A stretch of DNA of 33,614 bases from Bacteriovorax sp. (GTDB lineage Bacteria > Bdellovibrionota > Bacteriovoracia > Bacteriovoracales > Bacteriovoracaceae): the NCBI GenBank assembly GCA_014378525.1, contig JACMNL010000047.1, forward strand, positions 1-33,614, read 5' to 3'. Positions within the stretch are counted from its first letter, which is position 1; each line of letters starts with the position of its first letter. Position numbers and translations under genes: made by a program. Below the pieces are notes generated by a model, which made no database searches, was not told where the DNA came from, and was given only the letters and a program-made list of their open reading frames with translations. Positions 1 to 7,750 of the stretch are shown here, in pieces.

Positions 1-1527
1 CCAGGTTTTCTGGTAGGTCTGAAAGAATTCTTCACCGGTAAGTTCTAGGGCATCGGTAAAGTTGTTAATCAGATTTGAAAATCCCAGTACAGGGTCGTTG
101 GCAATTATTTCAACATCTGATTCAAGATAGCTTGTCGTAAATTCGCGCACAGAATTTGCTAAATCAAAAAATGGAGACGGATCAATTGTAATTTTTCTGG
201 AAACCCCATTCTCACCATATTTCCTGATTAAACCATGAAAGTTTTTCACCAGAGAAATACCCGTGTCCATGAAAGATGTACTGAGGAGGCGAAAGGCATT
301 TTCAAAATACATAATTTGAGAAACTGAGATTGAAGGTGAAAAATAATCCTGAGCTCTCGAAGGCAGATTATGAGCTTCATCGATAACCAGATTTGGTTTT
401 TCTTTATTCATGAAAAATGGTTCGGCAAGTCTTCCCACTAAACTTCTCGGAGAAAAAACATAGTTGTAATCTCCAATCACAACATCAGCTCTTTCAATCG
501 CTTCAAGTGAGAGCTCAAACGGGCAGACCTGGAATTCTTCACCCAGTTGAATGAGCTTTTTATTCGTTAATTTTTTTGTTTTACCAAGTTTGTTAACAAG
601 ATCATTCGTTGCGAGTTTTTCATAATAATCTTTTGCGTATTCACAAAACTGCGGATTGCAGATGACTTCTTCTTTCATGCACATTTTTGCTTTCGAAGTA
701 ATTGTCACACTTCTGATTTTTGAACCCTGCTCCTGCATTAACCCGATGGCCTGTTCGGCAACCTGATGCTGTGAATTTTTGGGAGTGACGACGACAACTT
801 TCTGCCCTCTGCTCATGGACTCTTTCAAAGCGGGATAAAGTATCCCCATTGTTTTTCCAAGACCGGTTGGAGCTTCAATCAGAAGTGGAGTGGCCTCTTC
901 AAAATTTGTGAGGACTGCATCGACGAGTTCAATCTGTCCAGGCCTTGGAGTCGGGAATGGGAATGACATCTCTTTAGAGGTCTCGATTCTTTTATTATAA
1001 ATTTTTTCTTTTATTTTTGTATCTGTAAAAAGCTCTTCGAGTCTTCGCTCCATCCAGATTTCATATTCAGCAACATCAAACTCAACTTCCATGATCATCG
1101 TTTTAAAGTTGCGCGAAGAAATTAAAACCATTTCGAGTTTCGGTATTTCATTACGCTGCTTATAGTGAATGTAGCCGTAAGTTTTAATCTGCCAGATATA
1201 AGGATGATTGGAATTTTCTTTTAGTTTGTTAAAAAGGTCTTCGATAAGAAAACTGGTTTTTATTTCCTGGATAACCGGTGGATTCAGGTTGATAAAACCA
1301 TCGGCCCTTCCCGAGATCACAAACTCAAAGGGTTTTTTCTTAAACGACATTGATAAATGTTTTTCAGTCGTATAATTGGGAATTTCTTTTATTTGTTTCT
1401 GTTGAAAGATCTGGTGAATCTCCTGCCCGTTTTTCGGGACACCACCATAACCTGAATGTGATTCGATACTCCCGACAAGAGGCGAGGGAACAGCAAATTG
1501 TCGGACATCGATATTTACTTTTTTCAC
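1..1527 (-). CDS. Rad3/DinG-like Fe-S helicase with N-terminal Cas4/RecB-type nuclease domain (partial, C-terminus beyond window)
   Basis: The open frame runs from a GTG at 1527, directly after an in-frame TGA, to the window edge, giving 509 codons. Residues 1-120 carry a complete Cas4/RecB-like PD-(D/E)XK signature: His38, Asp76 in GRADG, Glu88-x-Lys90 in QEIKTS, and a Q113xxxY117 motif. A superfamily 2 helicase core follows: Walker A EAPTGLGKT at 218-226 and DEAH at 383-386. Four cysteines (283, 290, 295, 335) lie between these motifs, as in the Fe-S domain of XPD/DinG. Known relatives are 5'-3' DNA helicases acting on forks, R-loops or damaged DNA; the nuclease fusion suggests DNA processing (inference). 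It starts 18 nt after the DUF72 stop, so the two are probably co-transcribed. Helicase motifs IV-VI are outside the window. ATG 1350 would delete the first nuclease motif and is rejected as the start. Confidence 0.88.
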   Translation of the reverse strand, partial: MKKVNIDVRQFAVPSPLVGSIESHSGYGGVPKNGQEIHQIFQQKQIKEIPNYTTEKHLSMSFKKKPFEFVISGRADGFINLNPPVIQEIKTSFLIEDLFNKLKENSNHPYIWQIKTYGYIHYKQRNEIPKLEMVLISSRNFKTMIMEVEFDVAEYEIWMERRLEELFTDTKIKEKIYNKRIETSKEMSFPFPTPRPGQIELVDAVLTNFEEATPLLIEAPTGLGKTMGILYPALKESMSRGQKVVVVTPKNSQHQVAEQAIGLMQEQGSKIRSVTITSKAKMCMKEEVICNPQFCEYAKDYYEKLATNDLVNKLGKTKKLTNKKLIQLGEEFQVCPFELSLEAIERADVVIGDYNYVFSPRSLVGRLAEPFFMNKEKPNLVIDEAHNLPSRAQDYFSPSISVSQIMYFENAFRLLSTSFMDTGISLVKNFHGLIRKYGENGVSRKITIDPSPFFDLANSVREFTTSYLESDVEIIANDPVLGFSNLINNFTDALELTGEEFFQTYQKTW

Positions 1528-1545
1528 TCACAAAGCTTAACAACC

Positions 1546-2454
1546 TTAATAAAGCTCGTCACCAAAGAGCCCAGCGTCATCGTCGAGTATTTTCATCTCG
1601 GGTACGTTTTCAAATCCTGTTTCCATGAAAATATTCTGTGCCAGAGTTGCAAACTCTATTCCCATGATGTCATCCGGCTGATGTAGAAATAAATAAGTAT
1701 CGTGTACACCCATCTGCTGCCATTCACCTATGCGCTCTGACCATTCCAGAAGACGGTCTTCATCACTCTGGTCCATGTTGTTTCCGATAAGTCTTATCAT
1801 TGTCCAGTCAGTTGTCACCGTTGAGTGAAGCACATCTCTTCTTCCGGCCACGTCTGTAATCACCATCCCGATATTTTTTGTGTGAAGGTAATCTGCCAGG
1901 GCAGGTAGAACCACACCTTTTTGAAACCAGCTTTCATGGCGAAGTTCCAGTGTGAGTTTATATTCAGAAGGCCAGCTTTCCAGAAATTTAAAAAGGAGAG
2001 CTTTATCCTGATAAGAAAATGTTTCCGAGAGCTGGATAAAACACGGGCCAAGATTGGATTTCATCTTACTTAAAAAATCAAGCCAGTGGGCCAGTAACAT
2101 TTTATCAACGAGACCGGTCTTGCTGTGGGAAATATCTTTTACAACTTTCGGACAGAACTGGAAATTTTTGGGAACTTTTGAAAGCCAGTTTTGAATTGTT
2201 TTATCATCTGGTATTGCATAGTGAGTAGTGTTGAGTTCAATGCAGTTGTAACTTTGAGAATAAAACTGCAGAAAATCCGCTGGAGAAGTTTTCGGTGGAT
2301 AGATTTTTCCAATCCAGTGTTTTGATCCCCATGCCGGAGCACCAAAATGCAGAACAGGATTTGTTCTGAAGTTCAGTCTGGACGTATTTTTCGGGTCATC
2401 CAGTGGAAGACTCCAGTCTACGTCATCAAAGTTATCCAGTTTTCCGAATTCCAT
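1546..2454 (-). CDS. DUF72 (YecE-like) TIM-barrel family protein
   Basis: The protein matches the DUF72/YecE family: a GAPAWG.KHWIGKIYPP start of the barrel, the IELNTTHYAIP segment, the NFQFCPKVVKDISH segment and a late YLFLHQPDD segment. The biochemical role of the family is not established; a TIM-barrel enzyme fold is known. The frame is open upstream to a TTG at 2481, but ATG 2454 (302 residues) is preferred. Neither start has a ribosome site, and a promoter TTGATT-17-TATGAT ends 6 nt before ATG 2454, predicting a leaderless transcript. The helicase gene follows after 18 nt on the same strand. It is divergent from the marR-like gene, with both sharing the 147-bp intergenic region that contains two operators. 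Confidence 0.85.
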   Translation of the reverse strand: MEFGKLDNFDDVDWSLPLDDPKNTSRLNFRTNPVLHFGAPAWGSKHWIGKIYPPKTSPADFLQFYSQSYNCIELNTTHYAIPDDKTIQNWLSKVPKNFQFCPKVVKDISHSKTGLVDKMLLAHWLDFLSKMKSNLGPCFIQLSETFSYQDKALLFKFLESWPSEYKLTLELRHESWFQKGVVLPALADYLHTKNIGMVITDVAGRRDVLHSTVTTDWTMIRLIGNNMDQSDEDRLLEWSERIGEWQQMGVHDTYLFLHQPDDIMGIEFATLAQNIFMETGFENVPEMKILDDDAGLFGDELY

Positions 2455-2489
2455 GAAGAAATCATAGATCTCTAAAAACAAAGAATCAA
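2455..2489 (-). promoter_or_regulatory. sigma-70 promoter of the DUF72 gene, leaderless type
   Basis: On the minus strand TTGATT (2489-2484), a 17-bp spacer and TATGAT (2466-2461) are followed by 6 nt and then ATG at 2454. The predicted +1 is the A of the start codon. No Shine-Dalgarno sequence is present. Confidence 0.6.
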
Positions 2490-2532
2490 TTGAATAGTCA
2501 TTAAACTTTATGGACTTAATAAATCTTGGAAA

Positions 2533-2551
2533 TAGTTACAAAATGAAACTA
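2533..2551. promoter_or_regulatory. Operator copy 1 for the MarR-type regulator
   Basis: TAGTTACAAAATGAAACTA is a near-perfect palindrome (arms TAGTTAC / GAAACTA, one mismatch). Its twin lies 30 bp downstream, about three helical turns, so both would present to the same DNA face. MarR dimers bind such 16-20 bp palindromes in their own promoters. Repression of the marR/MFS operon is inferred. Confidence 0.6.
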
Positions 2552-2562
2552 TTATTAAAAAT

Positions 2563-2581
2563 TAGTTACATTTTGAAACTA
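2563..2581. promoter_or_regulatory. Operator copy 2 for the MarR-type regulator
   Basis: TAGTTACATTTTGAAACTA has the same arms as copy 1 with a different AT core (ATTTT instead of AAAAT). It lies immediately upstream of the -10-like TATATT (2590-2595) that precedes ATG 2602, so a bound dimer would block RNA polymerase. Confidence 0.6.
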
Positions 2582-2601
2582 GTTTGGATTATATTATTTT
2601 T

Positions 2602-3054
2602 ATGTCAAAAAAAAAGTTTGAAATTCCTGCTTTCAGCGAGACTATTCATCCGGCCCTAAAGGCCGCTTTTGGATACAGGTTTATGCATGCGGCTCTGAAA
2701 TACAGAAAAACTCTTCTCGATATTCTCGATGAGTACGGAATGGTGCCTCCTCAGATGGCCATTCTGGAAATTCTCGATGGATCAGAATCCATAAACCAGG
2801 TTTCCCTTGGATCAGAGCTAGGGCTTGATAAGGTGAGTATCGTTCGTATGATCGATGGGCTTCAGGAGCTGGAATATGTAAAACGAGTTCAGGGTAAAGA
2901 AGATAAGCGCGAAAAAATTATCCAGATTACTAAAGAGGGCAAAGAAACCTTAGTTGCTCTTAGAAAAAGAAATGTTGCCCGTGAGAAGAAATTCCTCTCA
3001 CCACTCACAGCTGCGGAAGCTGAAACCTTAAAAAAATTAATTATGAAACTTTAA
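2602..3054 (+). CDS. MarR family transcriptional regulator
   Basis: This 150-residue protein has the MarR winged-helix layout: a recognition region SINQVSLGSELGLDKVSI, then a wing with KREDKREK-like basic residues (VQGKEDKREKIIQITKEG), flanked by helices for dimerization. The frame extends upstream to a TTG at 2584, but ATG 2602 is preferred. It has no ribosome site, and a -10-like TATATT ends 6 nt before it, so the message may be leaderless (weak -35). Two matching palindromes sit just upstream and are its likely binding sites. The MFS exporter gene follows after 10 bp, the classic arrangement of a self-regulating repressor and drug-efflux operon. The ligand is not predictable from sequence. 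Confidence 0.88.
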   Translation: MSKKKFEIPAFSETIHPALKAAFGYRFMHAALKYRKTLLDILDEYGMVPPQMAILEILDGSESINQVSLGSELGLDKVSIVRMIDGLQELEYVKRVQGKEDKREKIIQITKEGKETLVALRKRNVAREKKFLSPLTAAEAETLKKLIMKL

Positions 3055-3064
3055 TAGAGGCCTT

Positions 3065-4267
3065 ATGAAAAAAGTTAATTTCACTAATCCAATGATTCCG
3101 ATATTCCTGATAGTGCTCGTGGATGTTCTGGGAATGACCATCATTCTTCCACTGCTTCCGTTTTACTCTGAAAGTTTAGGCGCAACTCCTTTTGTAGTCG
3201 GAATGATCGTTGCCGTTTACGGTTTATGCCAGTTTATCGCTGGTCCAATTTTAGGGCAGGCGTCTGATAAAGTTGGTAGAAAAAAAATACTCGTCATCAG
3301 TCAGGTCGGAACATGCATCGGTTTCATCTTGCTGGGACTTTCAAACACACTCTGGTTAATTTTTCTGGCGCGAATTATCGACGGTCTCACAGCAGGGAAT
3401 ATTTCTGTGGCCCAGGCCTATATATCAGATGTCACTGAACCAAAAGACAGAACGAAGGCCTTCGGGATTTTAGGATCAGCTTTTAGTTTAGGATTTATCA
3501 TCGGGCCGGCACTTTCTGGATTTCTTGCAAAGTACGGAGCTCACGTTCCGATTTTTCTGGCAGCAGGACTTTCGTTTTTAAGTATTGTAGCGACGATGAC
3601 TATTCTTCCTCATACGGAAATTCACGCTTCATCAGAGAAGAGAAACAAATTTGCTGCAAAAAATATTCACAAATATTTTAACGTAAAAGAAGTCGCACCC
3701 TTATTAATGCAATTTTTTGCCTTCATTTTTGCATTTGCTTTTTTTATGTCAGGCTTTGCAATGTTTCTTGGTGAGAAGTTTTTCTTTCACGGACAGCACT
3801 TTGGTCCACAGCAAGTCGGTTTGGTCTTCACATTTATAGGATGCCTAAGCCTGATTGTTCAAGTCGGTCTTTTGAAAAAACTTAGTTCTTCATTGGGAGA
3901 AAAGAAGTTAATCATCCTTGGATTCATTACGATGGGAGCGGGGTATTTCTTTGTAGGTGAAATCGCGACCATTCCATTTCTCCTAGCCGCACTTATTCTA
4001 AATACTTTTGGTAGCGCGGTTTTACGCCCCAGTATTACAAGTGCGATTACTAAAGTTGTTCCCCGAGACCAGCAGGGTGCAATTCTGGGAGTGACTCAGT
4101 CACTGCAGTCAGTGGCACAAATTGTAGCTCCTCTCATTGGTGGATATTTAATCGGACAGGGAAATCTTTCTGGATGGGCATGGACCTGTTCATCAATTGC
4201 TTTCGCCGGACTTTTGATAATGATCTATCAAAATCGTGCTTTCAAAAAAGTTGCGGTAATAGAGTAA
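3065..4267 (+). CDS. MFS (DHA1-type) drug/metabolite efflux transporter
   Basis: The 400-residue integral inner-membrane protein has about 12 hydrophobic segments. It carries MFS motif A between TM2 and TM3 (GQASDKVGRKKIL) and the antiporter motif C in TM5 (LGFIIGPALSGF), both typical of proton-coupled drug exporters of the DHA1/TetA group. The opening DVLGMTIILPLLPFY is characteristic of that group. A ribosome site (AGAGG) lies in the 10-bp gap after marR, so the two genes form an operon probably induced by a compound that the exporter removes. The substrate is unknown. Tetracycline resistance should not be assumed, since this family is functionally broad. Confidence 0.88.
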   Translation: MKKVNFTNPMIPIFLIVLVDVLGMTIILPLLPFYSESLGATPFVVGMIVAVYGLCQFIAGPILGQASDKVGRKKILVISQVGTCIGFILLGLSNTLWLIFLARIIDGLTAGNISVAQAYISDVTEPKDRTKAFGILGSAFSLGFIIGPALSGFLAKYGAHVPIFLAAGLSFLSIVATMTILPHTEIHASSEKRNKFAAKNIHKYFNVKEVAPLLMQFFAFIFAFAFFMSGFAMFLGEKFFFHGQHFGPQQVGLVFTFIGCLSLIVQVGLLKKLSSSLGEKKLIILGFITMGAGYFFVGEIATIPFLLAALILNTFGSAVLRPSITSAITKVVPRDQQGAILGVTQSLQSVAQIVAPLIGGYLIGQGNLSGWAWTCSSIAFAGLLIMIYQNRAFKKVAVIE

Positions 4268-4269
4268 AT

Positions 4270-4291
4270 GTCAGAAAAATATTTTTCTGAC
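4270..4291. terminator. Perfect 22-bp palindrome after the MFS gene, possible weak terminator
   Basis: GTCAGAAAAAT and its exact reverse complement abut with no spacer, 3 bp after the stop codon. The transcript could fold into an AT-rich hairpin followed by a short TTT. A U-tract is nearly absent, so termination efficiency is doubtful; a protein-binding palindrome is the alternative. Confidence 0.4.
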
Positions 4292-4377
4292 TTTAAATCA
4301 CATTTAATATAAGTGCTTGTCAGTCGCGATTATAAATTTGAAAATTATTTCATCAAATCTAACCAAGAGAGATTCTA

Positions 4378-5184
4378 ATGAAAATGATTTTCCTATTTCT
4401 CGCGACAGCAGCTCTATCATACGGATGTGGACAGAATACAACTCCTGCAACATCAGAAAACAAAATTCAGGCAGGTAACATTGTCGGTGGAACTCAAGTA
4501 GATCCAGCAAAGACAGATGCTACTTATATTGTAAGCCTTGGAGGCGGATGTGCTGGAAGCATTATCTCATCTAAGTGGATCTTGACTGCAGCTCACTGTG
4601 AGCCTCTTTTTAGAAGCAGAATCACTGGCGGGAGCGTAAACCTTCGCGATTCAAAAAGAATCCAGCTTAAAATTGCAAAATCATTCGTTCATCCTTCTTA
4701 CAATACTCCAGAGTCATCGCACGACTGGGCACTACTTAAGTTAGCAACAGAAATCGATTTCACAAAAAATCCGCAATTAAGTGCAATCAATATTGCTGAT
4801 TCAAATCTTGAATCTTCTGGTGGATTACATGACGGTGTTATCGCAACCGTTCTTGGATGGGGAGTAACTACTGAAAACGGAAGCCAGCCATCAATGTTAA
4901 GACAAGTAGATGTTCCACTTGTAAGCCGTGAAAGAGCAAACACTGCTGACGCTTACAATGGTGCAATTGACGAAACAATGATCGCTGCAGGTCTTGATGA
5001 AGGTGGAAAAGATTCTTGCCAGGGAGACTCTGGTGGACCACTGATCATTAAATCAAACGGAACTCAGACATTAATCGGTGTCGTTAGTTTCGGAGAAGGT
5101 TGTGCGAGAGCAAACAAGTACGGAATCTATTCTAACGTTGCTTTCGCAAACGAATGGATCCACAGCATTATGGATAAAAATTAA
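4378..5184 (+). CDS. Trypsin-like S1A serine protease, exported (possible lipoprotein)
   Basis: A full chymotrypsin-fold protease of 268 residues. The mature N-terminus IVGG begins at residue 35. The catalytic triad is His73 (LTAAHC), Asp116 (DWALLKL) and Ser218 (CQGDSGGPL). Asp212 is in the position of trypsin Asp189, predicting cleavage after Lys/Arg. Cys58-Cys74 and Cys214-Cys242 match the C42-C58 and C191-C220 disulfides; the C168-C182 pair is lost on both sides. The signal peptide ends near SYGC17, a loose lipobox. The residue before IVGG is Asn (QAGN|IVGG), not Lys/Arg, so self-activation by tryptic cleavage is unlikely. Monocistronic, with a strong terminator downstream. A role in degrading prey or host protein is speculative. 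Confidence 0.9.
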   Translation: MKMIFLFLATAALSYGCGQNTTPATSENKIQAGNIVGGTQVDPAKTDATYIVSLGGGCAGSIISSKWILTAAHCEPLFRSRITGGSVNLRDSKRIQLKIAKSFVHPSYNTPESSHDWALLKLATEIDFTKNPQLSAINIADSNLESSGGLHDGVIATVLGWGVTTENGSQPSMLRQVDVPLVSRERANTADAYNGAIDETMIAAGLDEGGKDSCQGDSGGPLIIKSNGTQTLIGVVSFGEGCARANKYGIYSNVAFANEWIHSIMDKN

Positions 5185-5203
5185 TTTTCAAAAAAATTAA
5201 GAT

Positions 5204-5239
5204 AATAAAATGGCCGGCATTATTGCTGGCCTTTTTATT
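5204..5239 (+). terminator. Rho-independent terminator of the serine protease gene
   Basis: The stem GGCCGGCA / TGCTGGCC (one G-U pair) has a 4-nt loop and is followed by TTTTTATT. The A-rich 5' flank pairs with the U-tract, so it could also work in reverse. Confidence 0.85.
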
Positions 5240-5371
5240 GTGAAATCCTATTCAAAATAAGATATTCCCCAGGTCCCGTTGGCGGTAAACTATAAAAACA
5301 ATTTAAACTACAAAATTTATGAAGATCCTTATAGATAACCTAAAGGGTTCCTCTTTTTTACTATCATTATT

Positions 5372-5390
5372 CTGAACTGATTGAGTTCAG
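5372..5390. repeat. Inverted repeat upstream of the tandem-receiver gene
   Basis: CTGAACT and AGTTCAG are perfect 7-bp arms around a 5-bp spacer, about 37 bp before the start codon. A 9-bp direct repeat TGATTGAGT (5378 and 5391) overlaps it. It could be a regulator site or a leader hairpin; no function is assigned. I see nothing else in the 5240-5426 gap. Confidence 0.35.
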
Positions 5391-5426
5391 TGATTGAGTA
5401 ACCGATGTGGGGATTAAGAGGATTCA

Positions 5427-6221
5427 ATGAAAAAAATAATTAACATTGCACTATGTATGATTGAGCGTAATGATGCCCAAATTTTAGGAGCACAACTATT
5501 GAGTATGGACTTTTATGTCACTATTCACTACTGTTACTCGTTAAGCGAGTTATCTGAATGTCTTTTAAACAATCAGATTAACTGTTTTGTATTTGATGCT
5601 ACTTCTAAAAAATATAAGACTTTAGAGATCGTCAATAAGCTGAGAAACTCTTCACGTTTCCGCGATTCTTCAATAATTTTTATTACTGATACTGACAAAG
5701 AAAATTCATTTCAATATTTTAATTTCAAGACTGATATCATGGTTCCTCGTCCCTTTTTGAAAGAAGATTATGCTTTATATCTTTCAGATTTATGGAATAA
5801 ACAGCTCTACAGAATTATACCTGAAAATTTAAATATCCTCATTCTTGATAATAATCCTGAAATTCTGGAAGTTCTTGGTTTGCACATGCAGGAATTGAAA
5901 CATAAAAACTTTGTGACCTGCCAGTCGGTCAAAGAAGCCAAAAACAAATTGATAGAGCAGGAATTTGATCTATTACTGCTTGATTGGGATCTTGAAGATG
6001 GAACTTGTTTGGAAATCATAGATTTTGCCCGTTCACAGTCCAGTTCAAAAAGAATTAATGAAGCAGTCACGATTGTGATTACTGGAAGAAATGATGTGGA
6101 TGATATTATGACGTTGGTTCAAATGAATGTAAAAGATCACATTATAAAACCTTTCGACTATATGGAATTCGAAGATAAGATTTATTATGCCATTGAAAGA
6201 CATCAGAGACGAGTTAGCTAA
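5427..6221 (+). CDS. Tandem receiver-domain protein (degenerate REC + intact REC), no output domain
   Basis: The 264-residue cytoplasmic protein has two CheY-like receiver domains and nothing else. The second (about 136-260) is complete: acidic Asp141, phospho-acceptor Asp186 (LLLDWDLEDG), Thr219 (VITG) and Lys241 (IIKPF). The first (about 4-120) keeps a candidate Asp57 (FVFDA) and Thr87, but has Arg108-Pro in place of Lys-Pro and no acidic pair at the first strand, so it is probably not phosphorylated. Such stand-alone receivers usually act as phosphate shuttles or bind targets directly. No kinase is adjacent; an orphan hybrid kinase is encoded at 15502-17040, but a link is speculation. The ribosome site GAGG is well placed. 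Its stop overlaps the convergent hydrolase gene by 4 bp. Confidence 0.82.
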   Translation: MKKIINIALCMIERNDAQILGAQLLSMDFYVTIHYCYSLSELSECLLNNQINCFVFDATSKKYKTLEIVNKLRNSSRFRDSSIIFITDTDKENSFQYFNFKTDIMVPRPFLKEDYALYLSDLWNKQLYRIIPENLNILILDNNPEILEVLGLHMQELKHKNFVTCQSVKEAKNKLIEQEFDLLLLDWDLEDGTCLEIIDFARSQSSSKRINEAVTIVITGRNDVDDIMTLVQMNVKDHIIKPFDYMEFEDKIYYAIERHQRRVS

Positions 6222-7138
6222 GCCAACAGGTCTCTGTTGATATTTTTTCTGGTACTGATAAGATTGATCCAGTTAATTATATCTTTTTCAACTATCGAGT
6301 GTTCAGGCTCATGCAAAAGATCATGGGCAAGTCCCGGATAAATTTTCAAGTCCTTCCCAGGAATATTAGGCGTCTCTTCAAAAAACTCCCTGCTGCCTTC
6401 AATGTTATTTATCTGATCATAAGAACCGTGAAGGATTAAGAAAGGAATTTTAGCTTTCGATTTATTCTCCTGTATATACTCCATGTTTTCCAGAGCGCTT
6501 ACTCCAGATCTCGCGGGAATTTTTTTGTTGGTAATCAGCATATCGTTATTCATTTTATTCACGATATCCGGATCCCTTGAAAATTTTTCATTAGGTAAGT
6601 CGATGATACCAAAGTGAGGAACAAAAAAGTTTGCCGTCTTAAGTGCACTTACGATAAGACCCTGAAGCTCTGGCATTTTTTTTAAGGCCGGTGCGCTCAT
6701 AATAAGTCCCGCAAGTTCATCGTCATGAAGAAGTGCGTAGCGTGCAGCTACGGATGCGCCTATGCTATGTCCTAAAATAATCCAGGGTTTTTGATTGTCG
6801 TATCTTTTAAAAACCTGCATTGCCAGAAGCAGATCGTGAGTGACAATATCAAAATCCGGAAAGTAAACTCGGTCTCCATCTGATCTTGCATGACCTCGTT
6901 GATCGTAGGCAAAAACCTGGTAACCATTGTTGGAGAGTTCCGTTGCGAAATCAAGATATCTTTCTGAATAATCTTTAAACCCATGAATGATAACTACATT
7001 CCCTTTCGCGGAACCTGCAGCGGCAAGCTGCCAACCCCGAAGAGTGAGTGCGTCCTTGGTAAAAATTTCCAGCCTGCGGGTAATCCGATGTTCAGGAAAT
7101 CCAGGTCTGTTGGGAATATAGCTGTAGGATGTTTGCAT
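6218..7138 (-). CDS. Alpha/beta hydrolase, lysophospholipase / monoacylglycerol lipase-like
   Basis: The protein has the PldB/monoacylglycerol-lipase signature: HGFKDYSERY after the oxyanion strand, AYDQRGHARSDG, nucleophile Ser125 in GHSIG, Asp241 in LHGSYDQIN and His272 in GLAHDLLHEPE. It probably hydrolyses a lipid ester such as a lysophospholipid or monoacylglycerol. There is no signal peptide, so it should be cytoplasmic or membrane-peripheral. The frame extends to ATG 7165, but ATG 7138 (306 residues) has a good GGAG five bases upstream and is preferred. It is convergent with the tandem-receiver gene and monocistronic. Confidence 0.83.
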   Translation of the reverse strand: MQTSYSYIPNRPGFPEHRITRRLEIFTKDALTLRGWQLAAAGSAKGNVVIIHGFKDYSERYLDFATELSNNGYQVFAYDQRGHARSDGDRVYFPDFDIVTHDLLLAMQVFKRYDNQKPWIILGHSIGASVAARYALLHDDELAGLIMSAPALKKMPELQGLIVSALKTANFFVPHFGIIDLPNEKFSRDPDIVNKMNNDMLITNKKIPARSGVSALENMEYIQENKSKAKIPFLILHGSYDQINNIEGSREFFEETPNIPGKDLKIYPGLAHDLLHEPEHSIVEKDIINWINLISTRKNINRDLLA

Positions 7139-7386
7139 ATAAACTCCAGTGAATTTGTGACTCATCTTTTACTTTATACTCATTGGGGAAATTTGAAAGA
7201 TCATATGAATCAAGAGTGTATCACTTACTTCTTAAGCAGTTCTTTAGTCGGCTAAAAGTAACCAGGTGTTTTTCCGGTTCAACGATTGTTTTTTTCGATC
7301 ATGTCGATAGATTAAAAATACTATTCATCAATAAATGAAAGGACGATACTCATTTTCATAAGAGACTCTGAAGAAAGGAAATACCT

Positions 7387-7626
7387 ATGAAAAATTTAAC
7401 CATCGCCCTCGTACTTACTCTCTTGGCAGGAGTAAATATTTTTTCTGCACAAGCTAAATCAAAAGAAATTACAGATGAAAAAACAGTCATAACTACTGAT
7501 GTTCAGGATCAACAACATACGCAGGCCAGTGAAGAATTCATCAGTAAAATTGAAGCCGCACAAAAAGAGCAGATGATAAAATTCGTACAGAAAAATTTTT
7601 TTTTACATGATACAGATTTGATCTGA
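7387..7626 (+). CDS. Small exported protein of unknown function
   Basis: I do not recognise this 79-residue protein. Residues 1-23 form a clear Sec signal peptide (hydrophobic LTIALVLTLLAGVNIF, likely cleavage after AQA). The mature part is about 56 residues, polar and Gln/Glu/Lys-rich, ends in a predicted amphipathic helix (EFISKIEAAQKEQMIKFVQK), and has no cysteine. A strong ribosome site (AAAGGAA) supports it as real. A second small exported protein follows 125 bp downstream, separated by two inverted repeats. Periplasmic or secreted location is predicted. Confidence 0.7.
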   Translation: MKNLTIALVLTLLAGVNIFSAQAKSKEITDEKTVITTDVQDQQHTQASEEFISKIEAAQKEQMIKFVQKNFFLHDTDLI

Positions 7627-7640
7627 TTTTCGGCCAAACA

Positions 7641-7659
7641 CTATAGTTTATAACTATAG
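7641..7659. repeat. Perfect inverted repeat between two small exported-protein genes
   Basis: CTATAGTT TAT AACTATAG has 8-bp perfect arms and a 3-bp spacer, 14 bp after the stop codon of the 79-residue protein. It has no U-tract, so a regulator site is at least as likely as a terminator. Confidence 0.45.
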
Positions 7660-7666
7660 AGAATAT

Positions 7667-7686
7667 AAAAACATAATAATGTTTTT
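7667..7686. repeat. Second inverted repeat, possible weak terminator
   Basis: AAAAACAT AATA ATGTTTTT has 8-bp perfect arms with a 4-nt loop. The 3' arm itself ends in five T, so a hairpin could act as an A/T-only terminator for the 79-residue gene. It begins 8 bp after the previous repeat. Confidence 0.45.
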
Positions 7687-7750
7687 CAATCTAAAAAAGA
7701 ACGATAATGATAACAGGTGAAAACAATTAAACGAAAGTTTGGGAGTATAT

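Noticed and set aside
1350..1686. Plus-strand ORFs of 92 and 62 residues opposite the helicase and DUF72 genes
   Set aside because: They are mirror frames of well-supported genes, with no family pattern or ribosome site.
5240..5426. Possible riboswitch or small RNA before the tandem-receiver gene
   Set aside because: Only short hairpins are visible (AACC/GGTT and the 7-bp repeat); no known aptamer core matches.
7205..7255. 16-codon ORF after the divergent hydrolase start
   Set aside because: Too short, without a convincing ribosome site or conserved feature; left as intergenic.
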